Below, piece by piece: positions 1 through 6,060 of a stretch of DNA of 11,346 nucleotides. Origin of the DNA: JADJWR01 sp964509545 (GTDB lineage Bacteria > Pseudomonadota > Gammaproteobacteria > Burkholderiales > Burkholderiaceae_F); the NCBI GenBank assembly GCA_964509545.1, contig CAZDXQ010000078.1:1-11346 (forward strand). Reading direction: 5' to 3'. Both the position numbers and the translations under genes were made by a program. Each line of letters starts with the position of its first letter. Position 1 is the stretch's first letter. The notes under the pieces are model-generated. The model did no database searches and was not told where the DNA came from. It was given only the letters and a program-made list of their open reading frames with translations.

Positions 1-1280
1 TAATTCGCCAGCAGTGCCTCGGGCTTCGCGCCGCGCGGCACCAGCAGCCACGCTTGGACGTCGTGCCGCTGGCGGCCCGCCGCAGACGCGGCTTCGGTGC
101 CGAAACCCCAGAACAGGTCGAAACGCAGCGGCCCGCGGATGGCACCGCCGACGTCCTGCGCCAGAGCCAGACGCTGCAGCGGCGCACCGCTCAGCGGGTG
201 TTGCGTGGCGATGACCAGCGGCGCGCCCAGCGGAATGAAGCGCGGATCGACGGCGAGCGAATAGCCGGGCGTCAGCGGCAGGCCCAGCGCGCCGAGTGGC
301 CCGGCATTCGGGTCGCCGAGCGGCAACTCACGGAAGAAGACGTAGCTGGGATTCTGGTTCAGCAGTTCGTCCAGGCGTTGCGGGTTCGCCTGCGCCCAGG
401 CCGCGATGCCCTGCATCGACGCTTCTTCAAGGCTCAGCTCGCCGCGCTCGACCAGGATGCGGCCGATCGATTGATACGGATGACCGTTGGTGTCCGCGTA
501 GCCGAGACGGACCATCGATCCATCGGGCAGGCGCACGCGGCCGGAGCCCTGGATCTGCAGGAAGAACGCCTCGATGACGCTGTCGACCCACAGCAGTTCG
601 GCGCCGCGCAGGCGCTCGCCGGTCAGTTCGGCGCGCGACCAGTACGGCACCACGCGCGCGCCCTTCTCGCTGCGTACCAGCCGGCCGCGCAGGCGAAGGC
701 TGGCCAGTTGCGGGTGCAGCGACGACAGGTCGATCGTCAGCAGGTCGGCCGGCGGGCTGTGCAGCGGCACGACGAACGGCGCGCCGCGTGTCCTGCTGCC
801 GTTGAGCAGCGGCTCGTAGTAGCCGGTGATGCGGCCGCGCACTTCGCTGCCGAGCAGGCGTGCATCGGCGCCGTCCTCGGTCGTGACGCTGAGCACGCGA
901 TAGGCATCGAAGTGCCGCGCGAGGACGGCGCGCAATGCGGCAGCATCCTGCGCCGGCGCAGTGGTGGCGTGCTCGCAGGCCTGCGACCAGGCGGCGCGGC
1001 GCGCGGCGTTGCGCTCGAAATGGCGGCATGAGGCGAGCAGCGCCGGCCAGGCGCCGATCAGGTCGGCATCGGCGAGCGCCGGCAGTGCCTCGGCGCTCAC
1101 GCGCTCGAACCGGGCCTCGGTGATGGTCTTGATCGCCGGCGCGGCGCGCGGCGGCGACGGCACCTGGCAGCCCGTCGCGGCGAACATCAAGGCCGCCGCG
1201 GCGATCAAGGCAGCAACGCGGCTCGGCTTCCTAGAATGCGACTGTCGGATCGGGCGGAGTGCTGTCGTGTGGCTGATCAT
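1..1280 (-). CDS. mltA: Membrane-bound lytic murein transglycosylase A (MltA)
   Basis: MltA cleaves the MurNAc-GlcNAc bond of peptidoglycan with formation of 1,6-anhydro ends, acting from the inner face of the outer membrane. The frame gives about 426 residues. A basic n-region (R17, K18, R21) is followed by a hydrophobic stretch and a lipobox-like A-T-G-C with the lipidation cysteine at residue 38. The -3 Ala is a weak lipobox position. The MltA domain follows (GYYEPLL, FFLQIQGSGR, YADTNGHPY). The C-terminal 3D domain has Asp345 (VDPRFIPLG), Asp376 (AQDVGGAI, the family's catalytic Asp) and Asp388 (RFDLFWG). The reading ends ...LLAN then TA at the window edge, so the stop codon is probably completed one base outside. 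ATG 1280 was chosen because later in-frame starts (TTG 1208, ATG 1187) lose the charged n-region. No good ribosome binding site is visible. Confidence 0.93.
   Translation of the reverse strand, partial: MISHTTALRPIRQSHSRKPSRVAALIAAAALMFAATGCQVPSPPRAAPAIKTITEARFERVSAEALPALADADLIGAWPALLASCRHFERNAARRAAWSQACEHATTAPAQDAAALRAVLARHFDAYRVLSVTTEDGADARLLGSEVRGRITGYYEPLLNGSRTRGAPFVVPLHSPPADLLTIDLSSLHPQLASLRLRGRLVRSEKGARVVPYWSRAELTGERLRGAELLWVDSVIEAFFLQIQGSGRVRLPDGSMVRLGYADTNGHPYQSIGRILVERGELSLEEASMQGIAAWAQANPQRLDELLNQNPSYVFFRELPLGDPNAGPLGALGLPLTPGYSLAVDPRFIPLGAPLVIATQHPLSGAPLQRLALAQDVGGAIRGPLRFDLFWGFGTEAASAAGRQRHDVQAWLLVPRGAKPEALLAN
1232..1237 (+). promoter_or_regulatory. -10-like box upstream of the small membrane protein
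   Basis: TAGAAT matches five of six bases of the sigma-70 -10 consensus. It lies 29 nt before the GTG start of the microprotein gene, which also has a GGAG ribosome binding site. No convincing -35 element lies 16-18 nt upstream. The box falls inside the signal-peptide coding part of mltA on the other strand. Assignment is by position and motif only. Confidence 0.35.
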
Positions 1281-1368
1281 CCTGGAGGCGGCGCTGGCGC
1301 TGGCGCTGCTGGTGTTCATCGTCTGGTGGACGATGTTCCATGGCCGGCGCAAACCGCCGAGGCAATAG
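1267..1368 (+). CDS. Small single-pass membrane protein, 33 aa, function unknown
   Basis: A GTG start at 1267 is preceded by GGAG at 1256-1259 with a 7-nt spacer, good initiation spacing for such a short ORF. The 33-residue product starts with a hydrophobic helix (about residues 2-24, ending VFIVWWTMF) and ends in a basic tail (HGRRKPPRQ). The positive-inside rule therefore predicts the C-terminus in the cytoplasm. It stops 3 bp before the end of the convergent apaG gene. Its first 14 nt overlap the proposed start of mltA on the opposite strand. I do not recognise a named family. Short bitopic proteins of this shape can act as regulators or subunits of membrane complexes, but nothing here shows which. 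It is real if the ribosome binding site is used; otherwise it is a chance hydrophobic ORF. Confidence 0.6.
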   Translation: MWLIILEAALALALLVFIVWWTMFHGRRKPPRQ

Positions 1369-1371
1369 CGT

Positions 1372-1746
1372 TCAGTGCAGCGTGCGTGGCACCGACAGCA
1401 CGAACTCCGGAATCGGTGCCTCGAACGCGGTGCCGTCTTCGGCGATGCACTGGTAGGCGCCGTGCATCGAACCGACCGGCGTCGGCAGCGGGCAGCCGCT
1501 GGTGTACTGGAAGACCTGGCCCGGGCGCAGCAGCGGCTGCTCGCCGACCACGCCAGGGCCACGCACTTCCTCGACCTGGCCGTCGGCGTCGGTGATGATC
1601 CAGTGCCGTGAGACGAGCTGCGCCGCGACGTCGCCGGTATTGCGGATCGTCACCGTGTAGGCGAACAGATAGCGCCCCTCGTCGGGGTCGGACTGGTCCT
1701 CCAGGTAGCGCGGCTGCACCTGGACGGTGAATTCGTAACGAGCCAT
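1372..1746 (-). CDS. apaG: ApaG family protein (DUF525)
   Basis: The product is 124 residues, close to the roughly 125 aa typical of bacterial ApaG. It is one fibronectin-III-like beta-sandwich domain. Family signatures are clear: FAYTVTIRNTG, LVSRHWIITDADG, VRGPGVVGEQPLL, FQYTSGCPLPTPVGSMHG and a C-terminal IPEFVLSVPRTLH. ApaG is linked by genetics to Co2+/Mg2+ resistance and lies beside apaH in enterics, but its biochemical role is not settled. The frame stays open upstream to 1911, but that extension overlaps rpe and has no family similarity. ATG 1746, giving MARYEFTVQVQ, fits the family start. The gene is divergent from rpe across 49 bp and converges on the microprotein gene. Confidence 0.95.
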   Translation of the reverse strand: MARYEFTVQVQPRYLEDQSDPDEGRYLFAYTVTIRNTGDVAAQLVSRHWIITDADGQVEEVRGPGVVGEQPLLRPGQVFQYTSGCPLPTPVGSMHGAYQCIAEDGTAFEAPIPEFVLSVPRTLH

Positions 1747-1764
1747 CGGCTTGCGTTGCCTTCG

Positions 1765-1770
1765 TACAAT
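1765..1770 (+). promoter_or_regulatory. -10-like box for rpe
   Basis: TACAAT, five of six to the -10 consensus, lies in the 49-bp region between the divergent apaG and rpe starts. A transcript beginning near 1777 would have a leader of about 19 nt including the GAGGAG ribosome binding site at 1784-1789. No clear -35 hexamer is visible at the usual spacing. Confidence 0.4.
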
Positions 1771-1795
1771 GCCGGCAACAACTGAGGAGTCCGCC

Positions 1796-2515
1796 GTGGA
1801 TTGTCGCATCGCCCCCAGCCTTCTGTCCGCCGACTTCGCGCGTTTGGGCGAGGAAGTGCGCAACGTCGTCGCTGCCGGCGCCGACTGGATCCACTTCGAT
1901 GTCATGGACAACCACTACGTGCCCAACCTGACGGTCGGGCCGCTGGTGTGCGAGGCGATTCGACCGCATGTGCAGGTGCCGATCGACGTTCACCTGATGG
2001 TCGAGCCGGTGGACAGCCTAGTGCCGATGTTTGCCAGGGCCGGCGCCAACGTCATCACCTTCCACCCGGAGGCGTCGCGGCATGTCGACCGCACGCTCGG
2101 ACTGATCCGTGATTCGGGCTGCAAGGCCGGGCTGGTGTTCAACCCGGCCACCCCCCTTGCATGGATGGAGCACGTGCTCGACAAGCTCGACATCGTGCTG
2201 CTGATGAGCGTGAACCCCGGCTTCGGCGGTCAGTCGTTCATCGCCGAGGCGCTGGCCAAGCTGGCCGCGGCGCGCGCCCGCCTCGATGCCTACACGCAGG
2301 CCAGCGGCCGCCGCGTCCTGCTGGAGATCGACGGCGGCGTGAAGGTCGACAACATTGGTGCCATCGCCGCTGCCGGCGCCGACACCTTCGTCGCCGGCAG
2401 CGCGATCTTCGGCTCGAAGGACTACAAGGCGACGATCGCGGCGATGAAGAGCGCGGTCGCCGCCGCACAGGCCGGCTCTGGGCGAGCGCGGGCCGAAGGC
2501 CACGCCGGCGAATGA
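1796..2515 (+). CDS. rpe: Ribulose-phosphate 3-epimerase
   Basis: Rpe interconverts D-ribulose 5-phosphate and D-xylulose 5-phosphate in the pentose phosphate or Calvin pathways, using a metal-dependent TIM barrel in the cytoplasm. The 239-residue product shows RIAPSLLSADFARLG at the N-terminus, metal/acid-base residues His33, Asp35 (WIHFDVMDNHYVPNLT) and His66 (DVHLMVEP), the phosphate loop MSVNPGFGGQSF (residues 137-148) and Asp179 (LLEIDGGV). Start choice: GTG 1796 has GAGGAG at 1784-1789 with a 6-nt spacer. An in-frame ATG at 1769 overlaps the candidate -10 box and has no such site. About a dozen residues after KSAVAAAQAG form an extra, low-complexity C-terminal tail. In related bacteria rpe is usually followed directly by gph and trpE. 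Here a diguanylate cyclase gene intervenes, convergent, 27 bp away. Confidence 0.97.
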   Translation: MDCRIAPSLLSADFARLGEEVRNVVAAGADWIHFDVMDNHYVPNLTVGPLVCEAIRPHVQVPIDVHLMVEPVDSLVPMFARAGANVITFHPEASRHVDRTLGLIRDSGCKAGLVFNPATPLAWMEHVLDKLDIVLLMSVNPGFGGQSFIAEALAKLAAARARLDAYTQASGRRVLLEIDGGVKVDNIGAIAAAGADTFVAGSAIFGSKDYKATIAAMKSAVAAAQAGSGRARAEGHAGE

Positions 2516-2542
2516 TGCGGGCGCGACGCGGCGGGACCTGCC

Positions 2543-3439
2543 TTACGCCGCGACGGGTGAGCGTGCATCGGTCGGCGCGCTGCGGCTCGCCTGCGTTGCC
2601 GCGCAGCTTTCAGTCGATACTCGGTTGCGACCCGACGACTTGGCGCAGTACAGCGCTCGGTCGGCGCGCTCGAACAGCGCCCCGCTGTTCGAGTCTTCCG
2701 CGGCCAGCGACGCGACGCCGACACTGACCGTGAAACGCAACTCATGGCGCAGGCTCGGTTCGCTCTCCACCACCAGCACGCTCGACTCGACCTGCTGGCG
2801 CAGGCGTTCGGCCAGCAGCATCGCCTGTGCGGCTGCCGTGTGCGGCGCGATCACCAGCAGTTCCTCGCCGCCGTAGCGGGCGACGACGTCGATGGCCCGC
2901 ACCGCGTTCAGGCACAGCGTGCCGAAATGGCGCAGGGCAAGATCGCCGACCGCATGCCCGCGCTCATCGTTGATCCGCTTGAAGTGATCGATGTCGAGCA
3001 GCAGGATCGATAGCGGTTGGCCGTACCTGCGCGCCCGTTCGAACTCCTCCTGCAGACGCCGCTGCAGATAGCGGCGGTTGTAGACGCCGGTCAGATGGTC
3101 GGTGATGCTTTCCTGCTCGAGAAGCGCGATCCGGCGCACGTCGAGCGCCGTGCGCAGCGCCTGCGTGAAGTTCAGCCAGACAAAGCAGGCGCCGAAGAAG
3201 AAGACCGACGGGACGATCAGTCCGGAATGCCCGTGGTCCCGGCCCCAGGTCGCCGCACCGTAGGCGAGATAGCCGCAGATGAAGAACACAGTCAGGGCAC
3301 CCTGCAGGTACCAGACGCGACGCGTGCCTCCCGTCGGCAACTGCAGGATGATCCGGCGCAGCGGCAGCAGCCCGGCGGCGAGCGTGGCCACGCCGGCCAG
3401 CAACAGGGCGAGGGACGCAAGTTCGGTGACAGAATACAT
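2543..3439 (-). CDS. Membrane-anchored diguanylate cyclase (GGDEF domain)
   Basis: The 298-residue product is expected to make cyclic di-GMP from two GTP. Three hydrophobic segments (about residues 5-26, 44-64 and 73-95) form a small membrane module with no recognisable named sensor domain. A short helix (RRIALLEQES) then leads into the GGDEF domain, which opens with TDHLTGVYNRRYL (113-125). Visible functional residues are the metal-binding LLLDIDHFKRIND (146-158), an RxxD inhibitory site (RAID, 181-184) five residues before the active loop, and the loop itself, GGEEL (190-194). GGEEL keeps the two glycines and acidic pair but has Leu where most active cyclases have Phe. The late motif FTVSVGVAS is present. 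ATG 3439 begins exactly at the first helix. An in-frame TTG at 3517 would add 26 non-hydrophobic residues and is less likely. The gene sits in reverse between rpe and gph. Confidence 0.93.
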   Translation of the reverse strand: MYSVTELASLALLLAGVATLAAGLLPLRRIILQLPTGGTRRVWYLQGALTVFFICGYLAYGAATWGRDHGHSGLIVPSVFFFGACFVWLNFTQALRTALDVRRIALLEQESITDHLTGVYNRRYLQRRLQEEFERARRYGQPLSILLLDIDHFKRINDERGHAVGDLALRHFGTLCLNAVRAIDVVARYGGEELLVIAPHTAAAQAMLLAERLRQQVESSVLVVESEPSLRHELRFTVSVGVASLAAEDSNSGALFERADRALYCAKSSGRNRVSTESCAATQASRSAPTDARSPVAA

Positions 3440-3601
3440 TTGCAGATCCGCGGAGCCGTTCCGACAGGGTGGAGGAATCGGAGCCGAGGCGCATTCCGGC
3501 GCAGGTGCGCAGCGCAACTCGCGAACAGTGTTCCATCAACAGTGATGCTTTTAACCGCCGATTTGAAGGTGAATTCACCCACAGACTCCCTGCGAGCCTC
3601 G
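3440..3601. other. Divergent intergenic region between the diguanylate cyclase gene and gph
   Basis: This stretch of 162 bp is less GC-rich than its surroundings and must hold the start signals for both divergent genes. It contains TTTTAA (3549-3554) and a perfect 12-bp palindrome, GGTGAATTCACC (3568-3579). No promoter with both hexamers at good spacing was found on either strand, so I assign no specific element. Confidence 0.4.
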
Positions 3602-4363
3602 ATGATCTCGACTGAAATCGCGCCCGCCGCCGAAAGGGCCCATGGACGTGCGTCGATCCGGGGAGTGCTGATCGACCTCGACGGCACGCTGATGGACACG
3701 GCGCCGGACCTCGCCGCCGCCGCCAACCGGATGCGTGCCGACTTCGGCCTGCCGCCGCTGCCGCTCGAACGCGTGGCTGCCTTTGTCGGCAAAGGCGCCG
3801 AGGTGCTGGTGCACCGGGCGCTCACCGACGACATCAACGGCCGCGCCGACGCGGAGGCGTTTGCGCGCGGTCGCACCGCGTTCTACGCACACTACACGGC
3901 CGAAAACGGGCTGCAGGCGGTCGTCTTCGAGCGCGTGCCGGAGGCGCTGCAGCAACTGCGCAGCCATGGACTGAAGCTGGCCTGCGTGACCAACAAACCG
4001 AAGGAGTTCACCGCGCCGCTGCTAGGGAAGATGGGCTTGGCACCGTATTTCGACGTGGTCGTGGCCGGGGACGAGGTCGCGCAGAAGAAGCCGCATCCGG
4101 CACTGCTGCTCGAAGCCTGCCGCCGTCTGGGACTGCAGCCCGTCGACGTGAGGCTGATCGGCGACTCGGTCAACGATGCGCAGGCGGCGCGTGCGGCCGG
4201 CTGCGGCTGCGTGCTCGTCGAGACCGGTTACAACGAGGGCGAAGGCGTGGCGAGCCTCGCCGGCGCGCCCGGGGTCGATGCTATATTCGCCTCGCTCGCC
4301 GAGGCCGTGCGCTGGATCGTTCAGCGGCAGACGACGGCGGCAGAAGACGCCAAGACACGATGA
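3602..4363 (+). CDS. gph: Phosphoglycolate phosphatase, HAD superfamily
   Basis: Gph dephosphorylates 2-phosphoglycolate, formed by RuBisCO oxygenation or DNA repair, to glycolate. The 253-residue product carries all HAD motifs: motif I LIDLDGTLMDTAPDL with nucleophile Asp25 and Asp27, motif II VTNKPK with Thr130, the conserved lysine Lys163 in QKKPHPALL, and motif IV LIGDSVNDAQAA with Asp188 and Asp192. The helical cap between motifs I and II has the Gph-type ANRMRADFGLPPL segment. ATG 3602 is preferred. An in-frame ATG at 3545 would add 19 residues lacking similarity, and neither start has a strong Shine-Dalgarno. Even the 3602 start leaves about 18 extra residues before the HAD core. Its TGA stop overlaps the ATG of the downstream Trp-rich leader ORF. 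gph before trpE is a common betaproteobacterial arrangement. Confidence 0.95.
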   Translation: MISTEIAPAAERAHGRASIRGVLIDLDGTLMDTAPDLAAAANRMRADFGLPPLPLERVAAFVGKGAEVLVHRALTDDINGRADAEAFARGRTAFYAHYTAENGLQAVVFERVPEALQQLRSHGLKLACVTNKPKEFTAPLLGKMGLAPYFDVVVAGDEVAQKKPHPALLLEACRRLGLQPVDVRLIGDSVNDAQAARAAGCGCVLVETGYNEGEGVASLAGAPGVDAIFASLAEAVRWIVQRQTTAAEDAKTR

Positions 4364-4449
4364 GTCACCGCAACGCATCGATGCCCAACTGGGCGAGCTG
4401 CAAGCCGCACGGCTGGCAGGCCCGGGGGGTCTGGTGCTGGCGACGCTAG
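4360..4449 (+). CDS. trpL: Putative trp operon leader peptide, 29 aa, four Trp codons
   Basis: The ORF starts at ATG 4360, overlapping the gph stop as ATGA, and ends at TAG 4447-4449, 93 nt before trpE. It encodes 29 residues with Trp at positions 11, 19, 25 and 27. The last two lie in GVWCWRR just before the stop. Four Trp in 29 is roughly tenfold the usual frequency. Codons are mostly G/C at the third position, though this is weak support at this GC content. A Trp-rich leader peptide directly ahead of trpE is the hallmark of ribosome-mediated attenuation: stalling at Trp codons when Trp-tRNA is scarce favours an antiterminator. No strong ribosome binding site precedes it, so translation is probably coupled to gph. 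An inner ATG at 4381 would keep all four Trp codons. The call rests on position and composition; no homology search was done. Confidence 0.72.
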   Translation: MSHRNASMPNWASCKPHGWQARGVWCWRR

Positions 4450-4523
4450 AACCGCCGCGCCGCTGCCGCAGGCAGCATCGATCGTTGAATTCCGCAGTTC
4501 TGCTCGCGGCCCCGGCGCCGCGA
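4432..4523 (+). promoter_or_regulatory. Candidate trp attenuator (alternative RNA hairpins before trpE)
   Basis: Three mutually exclusive pairings can be drawn by hand. Segment 1:2 pairs 4433-4437 with 4457-4461 and 4439-4442 with 4453-4456 (U4438 bulged). Its 5' arm contains the last two Trp codons and its loop holds the trpL stop codon. Segment 2:3 pairs 4453-4457 with 4513-4517 and 4459-4463 with 4506-4510. Segment 3:4 is TCGCGGC (4504-4510) with GCCGCGA (4517-4523), 7 bp with a 6-nt loop. A small perfect hairpin, GCTGCC/GGCAGC (4462-4476), lies between. This is the enteric trp attenuator layout. Weakness: no U-run follows 4523, so termination may be inefficient, Rho-assisted or replaced by an effect on trpE initiation. 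GC-rich sequence also pairs easily by chance. Confidence 0.5.
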
Positions 4524-4542
4524 ATGCATCATCAGGTGACGC

Positions 4543-6060
4543 ATGACCGAACTCGAATACAAGGCCCTGGCCGCTCAGGGCTATAACCGCATCCCGCTGA
4601 TCGCGGAGAGCTTCGCTGACCTCGAAACGCCACTGTCGCTGTATCTGAAGCTGGCGCGGGCGCAGGGCGCGGGCGCGAACTCCTACCTGCTCGAATCGGT
4701 GGTCGGCGGCGAGCGCTTCGGCCGCTATTCGTTCATCGGCCTGCCGGCGCGCACGGCGATCCGCTGCTTCATCGGCGAGCCGGCCCGGCACCGCATCGAG
4801 GTCATCACCGACGGCGCTGTCGTGCGCGAAGAACGCGGCGACCCGCTGGCCTTCATCGAGCAGTACTTTGCCCGGTTCAAGGTCGCGCTGAGGCCGGGCA
4901 TGCCGCGCTTCTGCGGCGGGCTGGCCGGCTACTTCGGCTACGACACGGTGCGGCTGTTCGAGAAAAGACTGGCGCGGGCCAGGCCCGACGACCTCGGCCT
5001 GCCCGACATCCTGCTGCTGCAGACCGAAGAACTGGCGGTGATCGACAACCTGACCGGCCGCGCCTACATCATCGTCTACGCCGATGCCCGCCATCCCGAG
5101 GGCTACTCGCGGGCGCGCGAGCGGCTGCGCGAGCTGCGGGCGCGGCTGCACCGGCACATCGAGCCGCCGCACACGCGCGCCAGCGTGCGCCGGCCGGAGC
5201 GGCGCGACTTCGCCAAGGGCGATTTCCTGCGCGCCGTCGAGCGCACCAAGGAATACATCGCCGCCGGCGACGCGATGCAGGTCGTGATCGGCCAGCGCAT
5301 CAGCAAGCCGTATGCGGACGCGCCGCTGTCGCTGTACCGCGCGCTGCGCACGCTGAACCCGTCGCCTTACATGTACTTCTACGATTTCGGCGACCACCAG
5401 GTCGTCGGCGCCTCGCCGGAGATCCTGGTGCGCAGCGAGGACCGGACGACGATGCACGGCCACGAACGTATCGTCGCCCTGCGGCCAATCGCCGGCACGC
5501 GGCCGCGCGGCGGCAACGTCGAGCAGGACGAGCAGCTGGCCGCCGAACTGCTGGCCGACCCGAAGGAACGCGCCGAGCACCTGATGCTGATCGATCTCGC
5601 CCGCAACGACATCGGCCGCATCGCCGAGATCGGCTCGGTGAAGGTCACCGAGCAGATGGTGATCGAACGCTACTCGCATGTGATGCACCTGGTGAGCCAC
5701 GTCGAGGGCAGGCTTAAACCGGGGCTGACCAACCTCGACGTGCTGCGCGCCACCTTTCCGGCCGGTACGCTGTCCGGCGCGCCGAAGGTGCGGGCGATGG
5801 AGATCATCGACGAACTGGAACCGGGCAAGCGCGGCATCTACGGCGGCGCCGTCGGCTACCTGTCCTTCGCCGGCGACATGGATCTCGCCATCGCCATCCG
5901 CACCGGCGTGGTCAAGGATAACGTGCTGTATGTGCAGGCCGGTGCTGGCATCGTCGCCGATTCGGTGCCGGAGGCCGAGTGGCGCGAGACGGAAGCGAAG
6001 GCGCGGGCGGTGCTGAGGGCTGCCGAGCAGGTGGAGGACGGCTTCGATGGCGACTTCTGA
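4543..6060 (+). CDS. trpE: Anthranilate synthase component I
   Basis: TrpE converts chorismate and ammonia, delivered from glutamine by TrpG, to anthranilate plus pyruvate, the first committed step of tryptophan synthesis. The 505-residue product has the N-terminal Anth_synt_I domain with the Trp-feedback motif LLES (49-52) followed by GRYSFIG. The chorismate-binding domain runs from about residue 223 to 490, with KEYIAAGDAMQVVIGQR, NPSPYMYF, VGASPEILVR, PIAGTRPRG, LIDLARNDIGR, FPAGTLSGAPKVRAMEII and YGGAVGYLSF. This matches a Trp-sensitive synthase rather than PabB. An AGGTGA site (4534-4539) lies close to the ATG. Upstream lie the leader peptide and attenuator. Downstream the next gene, ltaE, overlaps its 3' end by 14 nt, whereas the partner trpG comes only after ltaE. 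Confidence 0.98.
   Translation: MTELEYKALAAQGYNRIPLIAESFADLETPLSLYLKLARAQGAGANSYLLESVVGGERFGRYSFIGLPARTAIRCFIGEPARHRIEVITDGAVVREERGDPLAFIEQYFARFKVALRPGMPRFCGGLAGYFGYDTVRLFEKRLARARPDDLGLPDILLLQTEELAVIDNLTGRAYIIVYADARHPEGYSRARERLRELRARLHRHIEPPHTRASVRRPERRDFAKGDFLRAVERTKEYIAAGDAMQVVIGQRISKPYADAPLSLYRALRTLNPSPYMYFYDFGDHQVVGASPEILVRSEDRTTMHGHERIVALRPIAGTRPRGGNVEQDEQLAAELLADPKERAEHLMLIDLARNDIGRIAEIGSVKVTEQMVIERYSHVMHLVSHVEGRLKPGLTNLDVLRATFPAGTLSGAPKVRAMEIIDELEPGKRGIYGGAVGYLSFAGDMDLAIAIRTGVVKDNVLYVQAGAGIVADSVPEAEWRETEAKARAVLRAAEQVEDGFDGDF

Noticed and set aside
54..1031. 325-codon plus-strand frame opposite mltA
   Set aside because: The minus strand encodes MltA with its three conserved Asp residues; the plus frame shows no recognisable protein.
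1747..1911. 55-residue N-terminal extension of apaG
   Set aside because: It overlaps the rpe start and promoter region, has no ApaG similarity, and the 124-residue form has the expected family length.
3568..3579. Perfect palindrome GGTGAATTCACC in the gph upstream region as an operator
   Set aside because: A 12-bp palindrome is expected two or three times by chance in a window this long, and no known operator consensus or promoter fit was found.
3017..3601. N-terminal extension of gph, including ATG 3545
   Set aside because: The extra residues lie opposite the diguanylate cyclase gene and its upstream region and have no HAD similarity; ATG 3602 is nearer the family start.
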